Assembly: GCA_029891385.1 (NCBI GenBank)
Contig: CM057235.1
Coordinates: 22,809,120-22,873,119 of the forward strand
Direction of reading: 5' to 3'
Source: Erythroxylum novogranatense
Taxonomy: Eukaryota; Streptophyta; Magnoliopsida; Malpighiales; Erythroxylaceae
DNA length: 64,000 nucleotides
Shown here: positions 35,991-47,500 of the stretch, piece after piece
Numbering within the stretch: the stretch's first letter is position 1
Layout of the letters: every line of letters starts with the position of its first letter
Program-made: the position numbers and the translations under genes
Notes under the pieces: model-generated
Seen by the model: only the letters and a program-made list of their open reading frames with translations
The model's database searches: none
What the model was told of the DNA's origin: nothing

Positions 35991-36419
35991 TAGAACGTTG
36001 GTGAAGAAATGAATGTATACATATTGATGTTTGTTTCACATAAATGCTAAATAATGGATTAGAAGTTGTTTAAAAAAATTAAAAAACCTAATATAGTTTA
36101 AAAATAATATCCTAAAAACTTTTTTTATTTATGGTTGGAAATCAAGCAAAGGACTAAGGATAATCGATAGGTTCAGGGTTAGCACCAATAACACCTTAAG
36201 TTGCAAATTGTATGATTAAGAGAATGAATCTTTGAACCATCTCTTCTTTATTTATAACTCACCCTATACTTCAACTAAAATTCCTAAACTTATGTAACCT
36301 ATTTATAATGAAGATTAATGCATGAACACAATAGACCAAAAAGATAATTTTTGGCTTTCCACTAAAGGAGATCACGTCATATTTAAACTATACCTTATGG
36401 AGAGAGGAACTTTAGAACA

Positions 36420-36470
<51 letters not shown>

Positions 36471-36887
36471 TAGAAACTTAAGCTTTAAGTTAAAAATATT
36501 CAAATAAATAAGAGCAATCATTCTAATCAAAGAGATTAACATAAATATTAGTGAAGACATGTCAGCTAGATATAATCTCCCTTAATCCTTTTGCTATAAG
36601 TGCTCTCTCCTTCTTGGTTGTCAATAATTGGTTTCATAGCTTCACATTAAGGTAGGATAGTCTTCCTTTATTGTTCCAAATATCTAATGGTTAATTTTTA
36701 TTCCTATGTTTTGGGTGATTTTATAATACATTTCAGTCTCAAAAATACAAATTGTATGAAGCACTACCAGAGTTATCCCAAAAAATTCAAAAAATTAAAT
36801 ATTTTTATTTTTAATATATATATATATATATCAAAATTTTTGATAATTGAACAAGACCCTCTTTTGAAGTGTGCAGCGTCGTCATCG
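35991..36887. other. AT-rich intergenic DNA with a (GA)n microsatellite
   Basis: It contains an uninterrupted GA repeat of about 45 bp at 36424-36468 and a short (TA)n at about 36817-36831. I see no gene. Confidence 0.6.
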
Positions 36888-37133
36888 TCAATGTGATTTG
36901 TGAAAGATTGTATAAAGAGGGGTGTTCCAAAATTTTTCTTTCGCATGGAGGTGATTGACATTAACCCCACAAGGTTTTGGAAGAAATTTCAAGGATGGAC
37001 CAGTACCAATAGTGACATGGAGAGCAGTAATGGGCTTTTTAGTGACATCGGAAGTTATTGAATTGGGATCTTCCTTAGAAAAGTTAGAAGCGATGGTCTA
37101 ATCACCTTCAATGGCAGCTTTGTATAGTGGCAA
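36888..37133 (-). pseudogene. Ankyrin-repeat protein relic
   Basis: One minus-strand frame of 81 codons plus the terminal TGA reads LPLYKAAIEGD-stop-TIASNF, then DPNSITSDVTKKPITALHV, then VNHLHAKEKFWNTPLY. This matches the pattern of plant ankyrin proteins of the PGG type (LYKAAL-GDW, an ITALHIA-like repeat, GNTPL). The TAG inside replaces the Trp usual at that place. No other exon of such a gene is visible nearby, so it is a fragment. Confidence 0.5.
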
Positions 37134-37466
37134 GTAACAATCGACACGAGAAGGTAAGGAAGGCTAGCATGTCTGACCTTTTTTTTTTACTTTTTGTTCT
37201 TCTAACACGTTTGCTTTTTATATCGACAACTTTTATAATATTTATTCCACGACAGGATTTAGGGATATTTCAGTGAATGCATGTATAACCGTTTGATCAA
37301 TAATTTAACTAAGTTGTTGTGGTAGGGAATGAGTTTTTTAGGCTTATGAACAGTAGGGAATATATATATATATATATACAATTACTTTTTAGTATATTTG
37401 ACAGCTGCTACCTCTTTTATGGAATTAGTAAATATTGGTTCTAACTAATTTTTTTATTTTGTAGTT
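37134..37466. other. Short AT-rich stretch before the hAT-type gene
   Basis: It includes a poly-T run near 37182, a (TA)n at about 37361-37378 and a TTTTGTAG just before the ATG at 37467. It may hold the left end of the hAT element; I could not find terminal inverted repeats. Confidence 0.4.
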
Positions 37467-38791
37467 ATGGAAAAATACTTTAAAAAATTAAGACCGATTA
37501 TTCAATCATCATTGTTTGATTTAAATCAGAATGTTAATAAAGCACCTCCAGCATCGAAGGAGGTTATTATTGAAGAACTTATGATTGACTTAGAAAATCT
37601 TCCTTTCGATCCAGGATTGAGACCTAATATAATGGAGTATCCTCCTGAAAAACGAGATCAGGTGTGTAGAGCTTATTTATTAAAAGGTCCCTGTCAACCT
37701 CGAAATCATAACTTTCCTCAAACCATAGATGGAGATCATACGCGAAGATTTATTGTATCATGGTTTGATGATTTCAATTATTGGTTGGAATATAGTGTTG
37801 AAAAAGATGTTGCATATTGCTTATATTGTTATCTTTTTTCAACTGACCGTGAAAGAAAACATACTAATTTTGTATCTGAGGGTTCTAATGCTTGGCGAAA
37901 GAAAACAAGATTAAGAGAACATGTAGGAAATCATGACTCTGATCATAATAAATGTCGAATTGCGTGAAAATTTAATGAATCAATCCTAATATATTGAAAC
38001 AACTTTTTCAAGGCAATCAGAGAAATCAAAAATTGAATATCGGTGTAGGCTAAATGCATCAATAGGGTGTCTTCGTTATCTCTTGATGCAAGGGCTACCT
38101 TTTCGGGGGAATGATGAGTTTGAGAATTCAACAAACTAAGGGAATTTTCCAAAATTACTAAAATTCATAGCTTCTAACAATGAAGAAATTAGGAATGTTG
38201 TTTTAGGGAATTCTCCTGAAAATCTCAAACTTACATCACCCTATATTCAACGTAATATCATTAATTCAGCTACATTTGAGACAACAAAGGCCATTATTTT
38301 AGATATGGGTGATGATTTGTTCTCTATTTTAGTGGATGAATGTCGAGATGTGTCAGTAAAAGAGCAAATGAGAGTCATCATTTAGTATGTTAATAGTTTT
38401 AGATGAGTCATTGAAAGATTTCTTGGTTTTGTGCATGTACGTGACATAAGTGCAACTTCACTTTTAAAAGGTATCAAGTCATTATTCTCTAACTATGGCT
38501 TGAGTATTGCTAGCTTGAGAGGTCAAGGCTATGATGAAGCTAGTAATATGCGAGGTGAATTTCATGATCTTAAAAGTCTAATTTTGAAGGAAAATTCTTG
38601 TGCTTACTACATCCATTGTTCTGCACAACTTCAGTTTACACTTATTGTTGTTGCTAAAAAGCATTCAAATGTATGTTCCTTTTTCAATACTATTACTCAT
38701 TTATGCAATGTTATTGGAGGATCTTGTAAGCATAGGGATATGCTTCGAGAAAAACAAATGGAGAAAGTGATCGCAGGAATTTCACAAGGGG
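37467..38791 (+). pseudogene. hAT-type transposase (TTF zinc finger, DUF4371), N-terminal part
   Basis: An open frame of 166 codons from ATG 37467 carries the TTF-type zinc-finger region (RAYLLKGPCQPR, FIVSWFDDFNYWLEYS, AYCLYCYLF). It is followed, across stops and shifts, by DUF4371 motifs: RLNASIGCLRYLLMQGLPFRG, SILVDECRDVSVKEQM and RGQGYDEASNMRGEFHDLK, then YYIHCSAQLQFTL. This is the ZMYM1-like transposase family. It is interrupted at 38791 by a solo LTR. Confidence 0.85.
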
Positions 38792-41359
38792 TGTTGGACC
38801 CCGTCTCCGGAGCCCAACTATCCATCCGAAGTCATAAGCGTGGGTGGAATATCCCGTAGGATTATTTCAATGAACCCTCACTTCCTTCCATGACTCTTTT
38901 TGGATTCAACTCCAAAGGCTATCAATTTTTGTAAATGGTAGAATGATATGTTAGGAATCTATCACTTCAGGAATCACCTCATTTAGAGGTCGGATGACGA
39001 AGTTATGGCCAAAAGAATCCAACATGCTTAGGTCCTTAATCATTTTGTACCTGTCTTGGCGCAATTGCTATAACTTTTTCTACAAATGTCGAATTGATGT
39101 TATTTTTTAATGGTTGAAAAGAGGACTTCGAGATCTACAACTTTTATGAAGAACTTAAAGCGATATTCTTCCTCTAAAATGGCCAAAATTGTGATTTACT
39201 GTAGCTATCCTGTGAATGTCCATTTAATGGACATCCATGTTCGTTTAATGGACATAGACTGGCTTGGAAGCCATTTCACCCAAGAAGGTTTGTTTAACGG
39301 ACATTAGTGAGGCAGGGGGTCCCTTTTCACCCGAGAAGGTCCGTTTAACGAACATTGGGGTTCCCTAACTCCTCCAATACCTCTCCAATGCTTCCCACAT
39401 CCTTTCTAACACCATAATCACTCATAATCTCCCCAAATTCAACCCTTCTAGTGCAAAACCACTTCATATCTATTTCACTACTTCATACATCCCCTTTAAC
39501 AATTGAATCACAACTTCAAAAGATTCATCATATACAATCTTTCCAACTCCAACATGCTATTCTAACACTAGCAACAATTTGCAATCTCAACAACAAACAA
39601 GGCACATCCATCATACTCAAACTTTAAAAATAATATAATCATACACAAAAGGAACTTTACAAGTTCTCATTCTCATTCCTAACCAAAATGAACATTTGAC
39701 AAGCTTTGCTTACATATCAACATACCCATCAACTTAATACAAAATACAAAATAATGCTCATGTTTGATATGCCTATAAAGCTAGCGAAATTAGTCACTAA
39801 CTTAGTACAAAAGATTTCTAACTATCATAGACTATCTGATTGCCTTATAAGGATCACTGATCTTCACGATGTGCACCTGAGAAGTGGAAAAATATTGGGC
39901 TGAGCTACACAACTCAGTGGCTAATATATTTATAGCCATTGGCGATGAGCCACACAATCAAGCATATATGCATCTATTCATATAAGCATATTCATCTTAT
40001 CTAGATCCAACGATGTAAGTTCAACATTTACAATTCATAGTGCAATACATCATCGCATTAAGCATATTTGATGAAATTTTGTCATCCAAGCATAACACAC
40101 AATTCACGTCATAACTTAACATGTCAAAATGCAAATGCACAACCAAATGACTCGAGGATTCCATGGAACAAAATGGAGAAACCGAAATTTACACCGTGAA
40201 CAAAACAAGTCCATTTTTTGGATCTCGTGGGCCACAAGCGAGCAGCCTGGAGAAGGCTTTATGTCGACGTGCACGTAACTACGAAACGGTTCCTCTCTCA
40301 CCCAAACACAATGAAAGTTCATGCTTAATTCAATCATTCACAATTTCATATTCTCATGTTTTTTTTCTTTATACAAAATGCCATGACTCAATTCAATGGC
40401 ATAACATGATCATCTACACTATTCAATTGTTTTATCACAATGTCATACATCATAATGAAATTTTCACATCACTACATTTCAAACAAGTCATTCTAACATA
40501 CAATATACACACAAGACATTTTGCTCGTTACACAATAACTATAAATAGATTACCCACCTTAAAATTCTTGAAAATCCAAATTCAATTTGTGTCCTTCCTC
40601 TTGCTCTTGGGTAGGTTGTTATTGATTTCTTAACACAACCAAAATTTTCATTCAATTCCTCTTCAAATGGAAATCTCCCAAATTTCCATAATCACCACAA
40701 AATGGAATTAACACAAACCAAGTTCAAACTCAACCTACACATAGTTCATCTAGGTTAGAAAACCCAAAACCTAACTTAAAAACCCATCTTTTTCCTCCAA
40801 TCATTCCCAACACAAAAACCCCTTTCTCTCTTTAAAACTTCTTCATTTACAACACAACAACCCATTTCTTTACTAAAGTTAGAAGAAGATGATGAACTTA
40901 CCTTAAGAAGCTTGATTCTTCTCTTCTTTCCAAGATTTTTCCTCCTCCTTCCCTATCTTTCTCGATTTTTCTTCTCTTCTCTTCTCTCTCTCACATTTTC
41001 ACTCTTCTCTCTATGGCTGCTCACGAATTCTCTTCTTCTCTTCATTAATTCAAAACTATTTTTACTCCTTTTCTTCCAATTATGCCCCTCACTTACTTGG
41101 CCTTTCCCAATCTACCCCTCTTTTATTTAACTCAAGCCTACTAACCACTTAACCCATCAAACACCATATTAATTCTAACTTGATTCTAACACTTCATTCT
41201 AATTTCTAATTTCTAATTTCTAATTCTTCCCTCAAATTTCTAATTAATGACTCAATTCAAAAATAAAAAGAATAATAATAATAATAATTTAACAAACAAA
41301 TAGCATGAATAAATCATTAAACAATTAATAAGAAATTTAGAAAAATTTAGGATCCAATA
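38792..41359 (-). repeat. Solo LTR inserted in the hAT-type gene (2,568 bp)
   Basis: Plus-strand ends read TGTTGGACCC and GGATCCAATA (expected CAACA, so the terminal base pattern is mutated). The 5-bp duplication AGGGG is at 38787-38791 and 41360-41364, and the host reading frame resumes right after it. No internal retrotransposon sequence is present. Orientation is minus: donor-like signals read at 40901-40900 (AAG|GTAAGT) and 40557-40556 (AAG|GTGGGTAA), an acceptor at 39878-39877 (TTCTCAG), and a TATA-like CTATAAAT near 39935. The order is the same as in the LTR at 815-2979. Repeated TTTAATGGACAT and TTTAACGGACAT words lie at 39216-39350. Confidence 0.88.
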
Positions 41360-42395
41360 AGGGGTGATAGAAACTGGGTAAGGGTTGAATCAAGAAATGA
41401 CACTGAAAAGACCCAAAGATACTTGTTGGGGTTCTCATTCGTACCATTAATTTGCTACATTTATTTTCTTCTATCATTGAGGTTCTTGAGTTTGTTGGAG
41501 AAAATGGGAATGATGATTCACAAAGGGCTGAAGCTATTGATTTAATTGATATTATGCTTCGCTTTGAATTTCTCTTTATGTTGCATCTTATGATAAAGAT
41601 CTTGGGAATCACAAATGGGTTATCTCAAGTTTTACAGAAAAAATATCAAAATATAGTGAATGCAATGCATTTAGTTAAAGTCTCAAAATGTCATTTGCAA
41701 CAAGTTAAAGATGATGGTTGGGAGTCTTTATTGAAACAAGTCACTGACTTTTGTGGTGAAAATAATATAAGTGTGATAGATATGCAAGATATGTTTATAG
41801 TTAGAGGAAGATCGAGGCGTAGAAGCGAAGACACGATGAATGTTCATCACTATCGTGTTGAGCTTTTATATTCTGTGATTGACATGCAACTTCAAGAGCT
41901 TAACAAACGATTTGATGAAGTTAATACAAGTTTTCTTTTATGTATGGCATGCGTGATCCTAAAGACTCCTTTTCTACATTTGACATGGACAAATTGATTG
42001 AACTTGCAAAATTCTATCCATCAGAGTTTCCTCGTATTGCTTTAATTGATCTTAAATATCAACTTGGAAATTTTATCATTGATTTACGTATGGATAAGAA
42101 TTTCTCTGAATTGAATAGAATTGGAGACCTTGCTAAGAAAATGGTGGCTACGAGAAAGTATCATGTATTCCCTTCAGTTTATTTGTTAGTCAAATTATCA
42201 TTACTTTTACCAGTTGCTATAGCCACAGTGGAAAGAGCTTTCTCCGCAATGAAAATTATCAAGAGTTCACTTCGTAATAAAATGAGAGATGACTTATTGA
42301 ATGATTGTTTAGTGTGTTATATTGAAAGAGATGTATTTGCAAATATTGACAATGATCTTATTATGAAAAGATTTCAATCTATGAAAAATATGTGA
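41360..42395 (+). pseudogene. hAT-type transposase, C-terminal part with HAT dimerisation domain
   Basis: After the solo LTR the frame resumes with GLNQEMTLKRPKDTCWGSH, then a 1-base shift, then an open frame from 41452 (LLHLFSSIIEVLEFVGENG...). A second shift near 41935 leads to the final frame ending at 42395 with LPVAIATVERAFSAMKIIK, the hAT C-terminal dimerisation signature. At least one stop and two shifts make it non-functional. Confidence 0.88.
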
Positions 42396-44541
42396 GGATC
42401 ATTGTAATTTTAACTATTTTATATTCTTAATAAAATTTTATTTTTTATTTAGTTTTAATATGAATTTTTGTGAAATCTATATTTTATTTGGGTTCTCCTA
42501 TCTTAAATTTTGGCTCTATCATTGATACGAAGATTATATGTCAAGCCATTCTTCATGGTTATTGGTTTAAGTAATATTATATTATGATCTTAAATTTTAA
42601 ACGAACTGATTTGAAATACAAATACATGAAATGAAATGACGGATCTCATTTGTGTTTTTTAGTTCCACCATATGCGAGGCTTGAGTGTTTCAAGGTACAC
42701 TAAAAATAAATTTGAATAAAACAAAACTCAATTATAATAAAAAATATCATCTTGAAATTTATAGATATGATGTTTCTAAACTAGGCATTGAATATTGCGT
42801 CCTAAGATATATCCTTGAATTGTTGATGTGGTGGGATTTAGGCCATTAAAAGTTTAAAACATTGTATGAAAATCACAACTTTGCCACAAAAATCAATGTT
42901 TAGGCCGAAAAATAGCACAAGCTAGTATTTAAAATATTAGTTAGTATTAAAAACTTTGAAAATAGGAGGATTATTTAGAAAATTTTTAAATTTTTTAAAA
43001 ACTTCCTCCTGCCTCCTGCCTCCTGCCTCCTGCCTCGTCCACCCCCTTTTTTCAAAGTTTTTTTAATCAGTTATTTACTTATTCAGTTCAACTTTTATTT
43101 TAATTTTTTAATTTATATTTTATTACTAATAATAATTATAAATTAAATAAACTTAAAATAAATTATTTAAATTTAAAATTATTTTAATCTCTTATATTAT
43201 ATTTATTAATATTATATTTTTAAAATATTTTATTTTAAAATAAATAATTTAAAATTATTATTTATAAGCTAATATTTTATTTTAGATATATTTTAATTAT
43301 TAAATCAAAATTTATTGAAATTTTATATATTTAAAAATATTTTAAATTCTTAATTAATTTTAATTAACTAAATATATAATATTAAATTAAATTATTTAAA
43401 TTCTTATTAATAATAAATATATTTAATTGATAATAAATTAAATAATATATGTTTTGTTTCATATTTCACTTCTAATTGATAATTTCTTTATCACGAACTC
43501 TTCTTGTAAATTGTAATAAAATCTTTATTATTCTTTTATTTGAAGTTTTGATGTAATTATTATTTATTATATGATAAAAAATAATATTTTAAATACTTTG
43601 TATTGTTCTTAATTTTATACTTGAACGATGATTAAATAACATTTTATATATTAATTATAGTTATTATTTATATGTAAAATTAGTTAATAAAATAAATAAA
43701 TAATTGTTATTTTAAATTCTTATTATTATTATTTTGAAAACATAATTGATATAAAATTATAAAGTATACAGCATAATTTACTAATAGACTAATTTATAAT
43801 TTTAAAAACTTCAAAGATTCTCATAAATTTTAAAAATATTTAAAATATTATCTGATATTAAACGGTACCGAGACAATTATGTACCGAAATATAATATGAT
43901 ACCAATAATATTACAGGATTCATAAGATTCTATTAAATGCAACACGATTGAGGATGTCTAAAACTACTGCTAGTTCACTGGAAAAGAATAGTTTAGCCAT
44001 ACCGTCAATCATGTCGCATTTATAGCAGTAATTTCAGTTTTAAAAACAAAGCATTCGTTCGAGTTTACCATAAGCTATATTTGAAATATTTTGTAGTATT
44101 TTAATTTGGTAATCGATATAATTGGAACAAGGCACTCCCATTTTTATTTTTGTTTTTTTTTTTTATTAATATTAATTTTTATATTAATATATAAAATGTT
44201 TATAAAATTTTATTAAATTAAATTCTTTAATTAATAAAAGAATTACAATAAAATTATGAAATATTTGTATGCCTCTGTCTTTAGAGAGAATCTACTTTCC
44301 GCTAGTCCTTAACATTATATTTTTGCTTTCTTCACAGAGTTCAAATGCAATAATCCATGAGATGGCATTCCATCTAACATCTCTAATTCTATTTTCTTTA
44401 AGAAACAGCCCATGTTAATAACACTATTGGCAACACATTGGGGAATGCTAGACATGTTATGAGCAGCCACTCGAATCCCCAAGCACTGGATACAAGACGC
44501 AGGTGCTGGATGATATACATATGCGTGAGAAATTTTTGGCC
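42396..44541. other. Very AT-rich intergenic region
   Basis: There is no gene signal. About 43040-43860 is extreme A/T. A small CCTCCTG minisatellite (about four 7-bp units) sits at 43005-43036. The last 200 bases are the 3' flank of the TMEM256-type gene (minus strand). Confidence 0.6.
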
Positions 44542-47500
44542 TTAGAATAACAAGCTTGCCCAACCAGCAATAAATGCAAAACCACCAAATGGAGCCAAGG
44601 TAGCATACTTTCTGTCCTCCATCAGTGCAACGGTATAACACCTGCAGCAAGCCAGACCAACTTCTTATAACTTCTAGCTTGAATATTTTCCTTGCGCATA
44701 TCAACTTATATCCCAGCCAAAGCAGGATTTAAGGTAAGAAACAAAAGATCGAAAGAAACCAGGGAAGACACTCAATCTTCTCCCTTCAAGGAACTCTCTG
44801 TCAACTCGAAGATTGTGATTGACATACTTAAATTGCTATCATTTGAACTTAATTCTTATTGGACCAACTACTGAATGTCCTATGATGAATAGAACTCGCT
44901 GAAGTCTTCCTACAGTTATTATATGCTGAAATTGATTTCAAGTCCATCCAAACAACACCAACTTGTGAATACTGCAAAACTTAGCTTCATGACCCTCTGA
45001 AATTCAAACGAATGTTGGCCCAGCTATTTCACTTTCAGAGTATAGATAATGGAAAAAAAAAAAAAGAAAAAAAAGAAAAGATGATGATAAATCAATCAAA
45101 TCGCAATATGCAAGAAAATGACCACACTAAAGAGCTTATATCATACTAATGTGAATAAGTCAAGTTTACAATGTTTGATCTGATTTAGCAGATATATGAG
45201 ATCTCGGCATTCCTTATCTGATAAAAGACTATTCTGATGACAGGCAAGGTTCAGCTAATCTTCAAACTGATCAGTAAACTCAGATTGTCAGAGATGTACT
45301 TGGAAGGTTTATCATTAGCAAAGTCAATTAGGAATGCATCTGTCGCATAAAATAATACCATCTGATACAAAAGTGATCCATTAACTATTTGTTGCAATTA
45401 TGATCATAAATTCCATAAGGTACTGACCGTAAAGACTTAATGGTTCCAGCATATATTTTCAGAGTTATTTCCTACCGTAGTCGTGGATACTATAATGTGT
45501 TTAAAGGAATGACATGTCTTATAAAAGAGATATAGAGACAATCAGGCTCCAACTTGTATTCAGCATAATTTCCCTGAAGAAAACTATGATATAAATTACA
45601 TCTTAATTGTTCCATTCCAACAAACAGAATTTTCCCAGCTAAAACTATAGTCTGTTCCACACTAGAGTATCTACTATTTGAATAATGCTAAGTCAAGAGG
45701 AATAGAGTTTAACATGTGAGAGAATGTCCTTGTTTCTAACTCCTTGTCACTGCTAGTGTTCAAGCAGTGGTGTTCCATACCTATCCTCCCTGAAATTCTT
45801 CCCCTGGGGATTCATCTCTTACCTGCCAACTGCTGGTCTAAGATTGGGTTCCTCAAGTCACAAATCTATAATTGTATTAGTATTCCTTCTCTCACTACCC
45901 TCTCTTCCGCTCCTAGTTCTACATTTGACTCTATTCCTTACTATGTCTCCTCAAACCACAAAACTGTCAACAGGTAAATTCTCAGTGGGTCCTAACAGCT
46001 CTTGCAAAAACCCTAGCTGACACAAAGGGCTTAAGTACTAGTGGACTCCCCGTGAGGGCAAGTGGTCTATCAACAAGCCTCCTTTTGGGCCCTCCCAAAC
46101 CAGAAACAATCAATATCGCCACAAAAAAGAAGGAGACAAGGAATAATAGCCTCAGCCAGCTGTATCCCAACGAGGTCACTGCTGAGAAAAGTTCTCACGG
46201 TTAGAGGGTCTAGAATTGGCAGGGTTAACCCCCAGCCTACTAAGACCTACTGATAAAGATAGTTTGTCAGCAAATGGAGTGAGCTTGCCAAGCCTAGTGA
46301 GCTCAATCTATAAGGGGTCTTCTGATCCAACTGGAATCGAGCTTAAGGACAATCTCCCCTCGAAGAAGAAAGTCTCCCTGGGCAAGAAGAAATGGTGACT
46401 AAGAAAAACCCTTGGTCCTACTTCAATATGGGCAGTCCAGGTACATCCCCTTCATCTCTATCCCCAAATGAAATTCATAAGAATAATATGAAAATGACAT
46501 CACAATAAAAAACTAAAATGGAAGAAATTATAGTCTATCAAACCTAATCAAGGAAGCTACTGGAGTTGGAGGAAAGTTCTTAAGCTCTGGGATGTGATCA
46601 AGCCTTATATTTCGCACAAAATTGGTAAAATGTAGGATGCTTGTCATTGGTGGGATGATTGGCATAAAACTTGCCCTTTCTTAGACAAATTCAACCATAA
46701 AACATGTTATTATGTAGGTTTTCCATTAAACTCTAAAGTTAAGGCTATTATTTCTAACAATAATTGGAATTGGCTAGCTGCAAATTCCCCAAAACTCCTT
46801 GAAATCAAAAGGACATGCCAAATTACACCAAATGTTGACAAAGATGATCGAGTAATTTGGCTATATCATAAATCAGGAAAGTTCAGCAATTCTTCAGGCT
46901 AGAAAGCCCTGAACCCATTAAGAACAAAAGTAGATTGGTTTAACAAAGCCATCCCTAAGCACTCTTTTATCCTATGTGTGGTCAATATACGATAATATCA
47001 TGTAATATTGACCTGATTGTAATCAGATTATATTGATTAGTTAGCACTATCTTAGGGATTAGTATTATCTTAGGATTGTTTCCTTTTTTTTGTATAAATT
47101 CTCTATCCTATTCATGTATATATGTATAACATTCTCTAAGGAATAAACATATAGAGCAAAATAGCTCTTATTCACATGGTATTAGAGCCACGTGAAAGAG
47201 ATGGTGAAACCAAGGAGTCGACCCCGACAAGTCAAGAAATGGCTTCCAATCTTGAGGGATCCTCCACGGCAAATCCAAGCCAAACCGGAGGTCAGTCGTC
47301 AATGACCTCTGGTCTTGAAGAAACTTCAGTTGTCATTGTTTCTGACAAACTAAATGGAACGAACTATCGGAAGTGAGCTCAAGCTATGAAACTCGCCATT
47401 GGAGGATGTGGGAAACTGAGTTTTATCGTCGGAGATGAAAACATCCCAGACCCAACGAACTCGCAAGCTGTGCAACAGTGGGAGACAAACAACTACATGG

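Noticed and set aside
40163..40633. 156-codon plus-strand open frame
   Set aside because: It lies antisense inside the solo LTR and has no recognisable domain.
44315..44704. 129-codon minus-strand open frame
   Set aside because: It overlaps the last exon of the TMEM256-type gene in a different frame; the exon frame gives the conserved C-terminus.
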